A DNA stretch of 64,000 bases, from NCBI GenBank assembly GCA_002428995.1, contig DIYJ01000009.1:186001-250000 (forward strand), given 5' to 3'. The notes under the pieces are model-generated. The model did not search any database, was not told where the DNA came from, and saw nothing but the letters and a program-made list of their open reading frames with translations. Of this stretch, positions 60,301 to 64,000 are shown in pieces (the first letter of the stretch is position 1; each line of letters begins with the position of its first letter). Position numbers and translations under genes: made by a program. The DNA is from Flavobacteriales bacterium UBA6057. Lineage in GTDB: Bacteria; Bacteroidota; Bacteroidia; Flavobacteriales_G; Salibacteraceae.

Positions 60301-61713
60301 GAATCGCCCGGTGGAACCAATGGGCTTGCTCTTCGGGTGAGCGGTAATAAGGTGATGGACTATACTGTTCCGACAGGCTCTCCCGTCCTTATTTCTACAC
60401 AAAGTGGCACCGGAGAAAATGTCACGGATACTGAGTTCTTCGTGGACGGTGAATCTGTCATTGATGTTCAAAGCTCGGGCTCGGCAACACTCAATACGAA
60501 CACACTTGGTGTGATTATCGGTGGTTGGTCCACCGATGGCGATCATGTCCCTGAGACTACATGGGATTTTGATGGAACGATTCACGAGGTCATTGTTTTC
60601 AACCGTGAGCTTTCCTGTGCAGAACGCGAAGAGGTGGAAGCTTATTTGGCCAATAAGTTCAGCATTGATCTCTACTATGCCCGCAGCGAGGATATCGGAG
60701 ACAATGGCATTAGCACGGATATTGGGTTCATCGAAGAGGGGAGTGCCTCGGCCACTTCTTCGGCTGTTACCTTGGATGATGTGGGGTTCCTCACTGATTG
60801 TGTGGATACAGTCTGGATAGCCCATGACAATGGCAGTGGAACGGTTTTCAAAGCCGATGATCCTGATATGAGCGGTTTGGCGGGAGATTCCGTACAACGA
60901 TGGGGAAGAATATGGCACGCCATCGTTTCCAGCAATGAAACAGATGCAGGAACCGTGCGCCTCATCTTTGATTTAGATGACTATCCAGGCACCAGCGGTA
61001 CCACGGTGTCAGGAAGCGATTATCGTTTGATTACGAGCGCATCTCCCTGGGCTTATGCAACCACGCTCTCTGGCCCCACCATTGATGCTGTTGAAAATAC
61101 GGTGTCGTTCACGGTGAGTGTGGATGAGATCAATCAACGAGACTTTACACTGGCTACTGGGAATAGCTCGGCCAGCCCGCTTCCGGTGGAGCTATTGCGA
61201 TTTGATGCCAGAGCCGCTGGTCAGCGGGTTGAACTGACCTGGGAAACGGCCTCTGAGAAGAACAACGATTACTTTCTGGTAGAGAGGTCGGGTAGTGGTT
61301 GGAACTGGAGCGAGTTGCAGCGAGTTGAAGGTGTTGGGAACTCCTCGGAACAAGTCTCTTACAGAACCCATGATGATGATCCGCTCAGTGGCCGTTCGTA
61401 TTATCGCTTGCGGCAAGTCGATGAAGATGGATCTTTCAGCTTTTCACCTGTGCGTGCTGTTGAGCTTTCGGCTTTTGGATTTTCGGCCATCCAGGTGTTC
61501 CCCAATCCCACCAGGGATATTCTGCACGTTTATGGAGACCAGGAAACCCTGAGCAATCTTCTCCTCTTCAATCTTCAAGGGCTGAATGTCAGTGATAAAA
61601 TCTCATTCAGATCAATCTCTGACCAGCAGTTGGATGTTGATGTTGGACAGCTCCCTTCCGGTATTTACATGCTGGTAAGTCCTTATCAGAGCATTCGTGT
61701 CATCAAAGAATAA
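57376..61713 (+). CDS. Three-module LamG-like T9SS type A secreted protein
   Basis: 1445 residues from the ATG at 57376 (the frame opens at 57331 with a GTG). Signal peptide ends PVVLFGQ. Three homologous modules of about 400 residues start near residues 22, 430 and 858: NLQLWLRADLGVEEA, GLVLWLKADCGVEEA and GLQLWLMSDCGIEEA. Each has NWLDQS, a beta-sandwich (LamG-like) and RQAIETYFNIRYG-type helices (also ERKQLEVYLEVKYG, EREEVEAYLANKFS), followed by a small beta domain. The end is a fibronectin-like module (PVELLRFDARAAGQRVELTW ... SYYRLRQVDEDGSF) and a type A sorting domain (IQVFPNPTRDILHVYG ... LPSGIYML). Likely a surface or secreted binding protein. Confidence 0.9.
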   Translation: MKSLLFLIGLISPVVLFGQGPGGVGSNLQLWLRADLGVEEAAMDDAEVGDDVLNWLDQSGNGNDFTNDFGGAPEYVNTNGRFALDFSGGSDYLRASSIISGTGARTMILFVQPTSLSSSASNCAFGLAPNESTGMGYSLFLEEPGTTGLACRVSGNRIMNYAADVTKPTLFSVQNGASENVGQTIFYANGTEVTDEISAVASTLNTSALGCIIGGFSSGADNDPETSFDFNGDISEIIVYDKALTGTERQAIETYFNIRYGVTIPVASHDFFSYSSYGNDIAGIGQDAAFQAFTQDSAYSINSSSVLTVYNPSALSDGDYLVWGHDNGNASSFVEDVLPSSASFRTERIWRAEETNDVGTVTLRFYLPGISSCGAALNASDIKLLIDGSDTDFSDATVIDAQSYSNDSLYFTGVNLDDGDHFTIALSNLERPADIDEGLVLWLKADCGVEEATSDAAELGDGVVNWLDQSFSNADVTNSVGAAPVYGTINGDTMIDFSGGSAYLTGSSVFSGDGARTMIIVAQPTSLSSSSANNCPFTLAPNDTPGTGYSLFVEEPNSSNTTGLAVRVSGNRIMDYTTSTVNPTIFQVSGDSDINVSATNVYANGQFLTQEVVLNDISLNTNGIGTIVGGFSSSGNLTPNSSFDFNGYVFEIIVFSREVSCTERKQLEVYLEVKYGIELDYFDETSTGSNGLEQEVDGILKRYGSYADSTSASSGGLQLADASFLTDAGDALYVGNNGASGVNTSDVPGVLEARISRAWFADYTSCNNNAGNVTLSFDQSGLVCGATLTPQNASNYRLLTSATSDFSSATVISGATLNGSSVEFTVDVSSLSDRFFTVGSIDSDASPLWYDLGGPGGISSGLQLWLMSDCGIEEAAGDDAEEGDGVLNWLDQSGNGNNVSNDFGGAPTYTITSGNPGVDFSSGSDYLRGSAVISGNTARTLFVVLNANSLAAGNGNSALSLAPNNTSGTGYSLSLESPGGTNGLALRVSGNKVMDYTVPTGSPVLISTQSGTGENVTDTEFFVDGESVIDVQSSGSATLNTNTLGVIIGGWSTDGDHVPETTWDFDGTIHEVIVFNRELSCAEREEVEAYLANKFSIDLYYARSEDIGDNGISTDIGFIEEGSASATSSAVTLDDVGFLTDCVDTVWIAHDNGSGTVFKADDPDMSGLAGDSVQRWGRIWHAIVSSNETDAGTVRLIFDLDDYPGTSGTTVSGSDYRLITSASPWAYATTLSGPTIDAVENTVSFTVSVDEINQRDFTLATGNSSASPLPVELLRFDARAAGQRVELTWETASEKNNDYFLVERSGSGWNWSELQRVEGVGNSSEQVSYRTHDDDPLSGRSYYRLRQVDEDGSFSFSPVRAVELSAFGFSAIQVFPNPTRDILHVYGDQETLSNLLLFNLQGLNVSDKISFRSISDQQLDVDVGQLPSGIYMLVSPYQSIRVIKE

Positions 61714-61752
61714 ACCCTGACTTCACAGTTTTATCGGGCAACAGTCGTGTGA

Positions 61753-63546
61753 TCAGAACCGAATTCCCACGACCAGGATGTCATCGATCTGCTCTTCATC
61801 ACCCATCCATTCCTCGATGGTGGAGTTGAGGATCTCGCGTTGCTCATCCATGGCTCTTTCCTGAATGCTGAGCAACAGCTTCTTGAACTGAGAGTACTTG
61901 AACTTCTTTCCGTTAGGGCCTCCAAACTGATCAGCATAACCATCAGAGAAGATGTAGATCGTGTCTCCCTTCTGAAGTTCCAGTTCGTGGTTTGTGTAAG
62001 GAGTGTCTTGATTGTCACCATAGATACCCACCGGCTGACGGTCGGCCCGATAGTCAATGATTTCACCGTTGCGGATCAACCACAGCGGATTGTTGGCACC
62101 GGCATAATGGATCTTGCGACTGTTTTTATCGATGGAGCACAAGGCGATATCCATACCGTCCTTGGTTTGTCCGTTTACCGATGGGTGCTTATTCAGCGCC
62201 TTGATAACTCCTTGCTTTAACGCCAGCAGAATCTCCGCAGGACTGGTAATCTCTTTTTCGTTGACGATCTCATTGAGCAGCGAGCTTCCGATCATCGACA
62301 TGAGTGCTCCCGGAACTCCGTGGCCCGTACAGTCTGCAGCAGCAATAATGGCTTTGTCCTGCTTATCGCTGAACCAGTAGAAATCTCCGCTCACAATGTC
62401 CTTTGGTCGGAACAGTACCATGCTCTCCTTGAGTGCATGGTTGATCTCTTCTTTGGAAGGTAAGATGGCCTCCTGGATGCGTTTCGCATAGAGGATACTG
62501 TCCTTCACCTGTTCGTAGAGTTCTGCGATCTGCTCACTCTGCTTCTGGATTTCTTCTTTTTGACGAACAACTTCGGCAGTACGTTCCCGTACTTTCTCCT
62601 CCATGTCCTCAGAATACTCCTGCAGGTTTTTGCGCATCACCAGCAGCGATTGCCCTAATTCATCCTGTTGACTGAGTGGAGTGTAATCAGAGTCGTAAGT
62701 ACCTGAACCCACGGAAATGGCAAAGTCCTTCGTTCTTCTCAAACCTGCCACTACGGTTTCCAGAGCACTGGCCATTTCGCCAATCTCATCGCTTCGGTGA
62801 TCGATCCATGATTTAGGGAAGATTCCCTTACTGAGATCGAGCAATATGAGCCGGAGCTTTCGAACGGGGGAGACGATGGTGCGGGTGGTCAGAAATGCAA
62901 TGATGATCCCCGCCAGGGTAAGCGCGATTCCCAGATTGATGATCAGCAATTGAACCAGATCAAACTGGCTCAACATTTCATCGGTGATATCGGCAGTCCT
63001 GCTTTTCTTGTGATCAATGATGCTGTTGAGCTGCACCAGAATCTCATCTGTGAGCATGTCGATCTCACCACCTTCTTCCACCATTCCATTGGCAGAAAAC
63101 TGGTTGAAGGGATCATTGTAGCTCTCGATACCGTTCAGCGTTTGCTTGATGAAGCTGTGCAGCGCCCATAGGTCTCCGATGGAGATGAAAAGGCTGTCAA
63201 GGTCTGTGCGCGCAGTGTCTTCCCAAGTCGTTGCCAGTCCTTCGATTTCAAGTTTCAGTGCGGGGAACTCACTATCGGTGAGGTTGTTCAACGCTACTTT
63301 GTCTTCGAATTCCGGTGGTGTCGCCTGATATACCCAATTGTTGATGAGCATTTTAGATCGGACGATGAGAAGCTTCAATTCTTCCAGCTTGGCGATGGAA
63401 GGATTGTGGTTTTTGGTGATCTGATCGTTGATCGATCGGCTGGTCTCGAATGTGCTGTTGGTGATGAAGAAGGCAACGATGGTTGCGAGTATCACGATCG
63501 CAAAGCCCAGGCTGATCTTTCTTCCTATACTAAGGTTTGAAAACAT
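61753..63546 (-). CDS. HAMP-coiled coil-SpoIIE-like PP2C phosphatase
   Basis: 597 residues. Helix at 11-29, a periplasmic four-helix-type sensor (about 30-198), a second membrane helix (about 199-220), HAMP (TTRTIVSPVRKLRLILLDLS), then a coiled coil (YSEDMEEKVRERTAEVVRQK; EEIQKQSEQIAELYEQV) and a SpoIIE/PP2C domain. Metal-binding Asp motifs are visible: VSGDFYWFSD, AAADCTGHGVPGALMSM, IYIFSDGYADQFGG and the final DDILVVGIRF. Such proteins dephosphorylate serine in anti-anti-sigma-like partners in response to an outside signal. No STAS or anti-sigma gene is nearby. The gene is 12 bp downstream of the TPR gene that follows at higher coordinates. Confidence 0.93.
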   Translation of the reverse strand: MFSNLSIGRKISLGFAIVILATIVAFFITNSTFETSRSINDQITKNHNPSIAKLEELKLLIVRSKMLINNWVYQATPPEFEDKVALNNLTDSEFPALKLEIEGLATTWEDTARTDLDSLFISIGDLWALHSFIKQTLNGIESYNDPFNQFSANGMVEEGGEIDMLTDEILVQLNSIIDHKKSRTADITDEMLSQFDLVQLLIINLGIALTLAGIIIAFLTTRTIVSPVRKLRLILLDLSKGIFPKSWIDHRSDEIGEMASALETVVAGLRRTKDFAISVGSGTYDSDYTPLSQQDELGQSLLVMRKNLQEYSEDMEEKVRERTAEVVRQKEEIQKQSEQIAELYEQVKDSILYAKRIQEAILPSKEEINHALKESMVLFRPKDIVSGDFYWFSDKQDKAIIAAADCTGHGVPGALMSMIGSSLLNEIVNEKEITSPAEILLALKQGVIKALNKHPSVNGQTKDGMDIALCSIDKNSRKIHYAGANNPLWLIRNGEIIDYRADRQPVGIYGDNQDTPYTNHELELQKGDTIYIFSDGYADQFGGPNGKKFKYSQFKKLLLSIQERAMDEQREILNSTIEEWMGDEEQIDDILVVGIRF

Positions 63547-63558
63547 GGCTTAGGCTTA

Positions 63559-64000
63559 TTATTCGTTGGAGTCGTTTCCTTCTTTGTTACCGTCAGGGTT
63601 TTCCAGCAGTTCAAGCTTTTTCTTGAACTCCTCGGTTTTTTCAATGTTGCTCAGGCCGTAGTAGATACCCGTAAGTCCCTGAAGCGTTGCTTTTCGGTTG
63701 GGTTCTAATTCGTATGCCTTGAGCATGTAGGGCAGTGCTTTTCTGAAGAGCTCCAGCACGAGTTCCTGCGTTTCGAAGAGCTTTTCGAAATCGTCTTCCT
63801 GATCCATTCCTTCAATCATCTGTACACCCTGATTGTAGTAATGAATCGCGAGGTTATAGTTAGCGCTTACATTGCTGGAGTCTATGGAAAGTACATCGAG
63901 GTAAAGCTCGATGATGCGATCGCTTAACGACTCCGGTGTGTCTTTGGTGCTGTCGTCAAAAACGATGGAATACTTGGAAGCCATGTAGAGCTTGAACTCA
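63559..64000 (-). CDS. TPR-like protein, C-terminal part (start beyond window)
   Basis: At least 147 residues. The frame is open through the window edge (EFKLY precedes the first internal Met at 63984), so the protein probably begins upstream. TPR-like helices are visible: IELYLDVLSIDSSNVSANYNLAIHYYN, LELFRKALPYMLKAYELEPNR and LTGIYYGLSNIEKTEEF, followed by an acidic tail. It is 12 bp upstream of the SpoIIE-type phosphatase gene and is probably co-transcribed with it. Role unknown. Confidence 0.72.
   Translation of the reverse strand, partial: EFKLYMASKYSIVFDDSTKDTPESLSDRIIELYLDVLSIDSSNVSANYNLAIHYYNQGVQMIEGMDQEDDFEKLFETQELVLELFRKALPYMLKAYELEPNRKATLQGLTGIYYGLSNIEKTEEFKKKLELLENPDGNKEGNDSNE

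Noticed and set aside
1..64000. tRNA, rRNA or other structured RNA genes and riboswitches
   Set aside because: All intergenic stretches were read on both strands; no cloverleaf, rRNA segment or known riboswitch core was recognised, though a covariance-model search was not possible here.

Overview
The window comes from a member of the Bacteroidota. The evidence is a type IX secretion system (T9SS) cargo repertoire with type A and type B C-terminal sorting domains, PorP/SprF-like and PD40-OmpA proteins, a CarboxypepD_reg-like TonB-dependent receptor, a DUF5916 protein, and promoters carrying the Bacteroidota -7 box (TAnnTTTG) instead of a sigma-70 type -10. No rRNA, tRNA, CRISPR array, transposase or prophage was seen. 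I cannot place it below phylum; a gliding or surface-adhesive marine or freshwater flavobacterium-like organism would fit.

Layout. 1-209 is the start of a leftward T9SS cargo gene. 355-2049 is a BlaI repressor with an M56 (BlaR1-like) peptidase, preceded by palindromic operator candidates. 2214-3989 is a membrane-anchored MutS-like ATPase. 4106-7199 is a tight five-gene operon of two c-type cytochrome-domain lipoproteins, an OB-fold protein, a YceI-family protein and a DUF5777 beta-barrel protein. It is followed by a 470-bp intergenic block of nested palindromes. 7671-10810 (minus) holds a LIC11966-like surface protein and an S41 protease. 10991-18082 holds a DUF5916 protein, a small basic protein, a VPS10/BNR propeller protein and thiol peroxidase (tpx).

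The centre (18157-38004, all minus) is a 20-kb surface-protein locus in two transcription units. The upstream unit (38004 to 28400) has three consecutive genes. The first two are giant SprB-repeat proteins without a sorting domain; the third is short and carries a type A sorting domain. The chain ends of these genes look like one ancestral polypeptide that was split and given new signal peptides. The downstream unit (28192 to 18157) has a 2266-residue SprB/HYR protein with a type A sorting domain, a type B cargo and a PorP/SprF-OmpA fusion, which is likely the secretion partner or anchor of the type B cargo. The gene order is a mirror of domain types: lectin-like, Ig-like, Ig-like, lectin-like.

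38386-41432 (minus) is an operon of three tandem phage-tail-collar (MdpB-like) proteins, followed after a strong terminator by a periplasmic-binding-fold protein that has no signal peptide and an odd Cys-containing tail. 41716-45066 (plus) holds an AIM24-family protein, a ChaN-like protein, a hotdog thioesterase and a serine esterase. The thioesterase is bracketed by two copies of a ~150-bp intergenic repeat. 45208-54749 (minus) holds a FAH-family hydrolase overlapping a DEDDh exonuclease, two PD40/OmpA-type envelope proteins (one with nine TPR-like spacer repeats) and a 2-oxoacid dehydrogenase E2. 54848-61713 (plus) is a TonB-dependent receptor and a three-module LamG-like T9SS cargo. 61753-64000 (minus) is a HAMP-SpoIIE phosphatase and the C-terminal part of a TPR protein.

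Most of the locus is envelope and surface biology: cargo with sorting domains, secretion partners, peptidoglycan anchors and outer-membrane proteins. All functions are inferred from sequence recognition without database searches.
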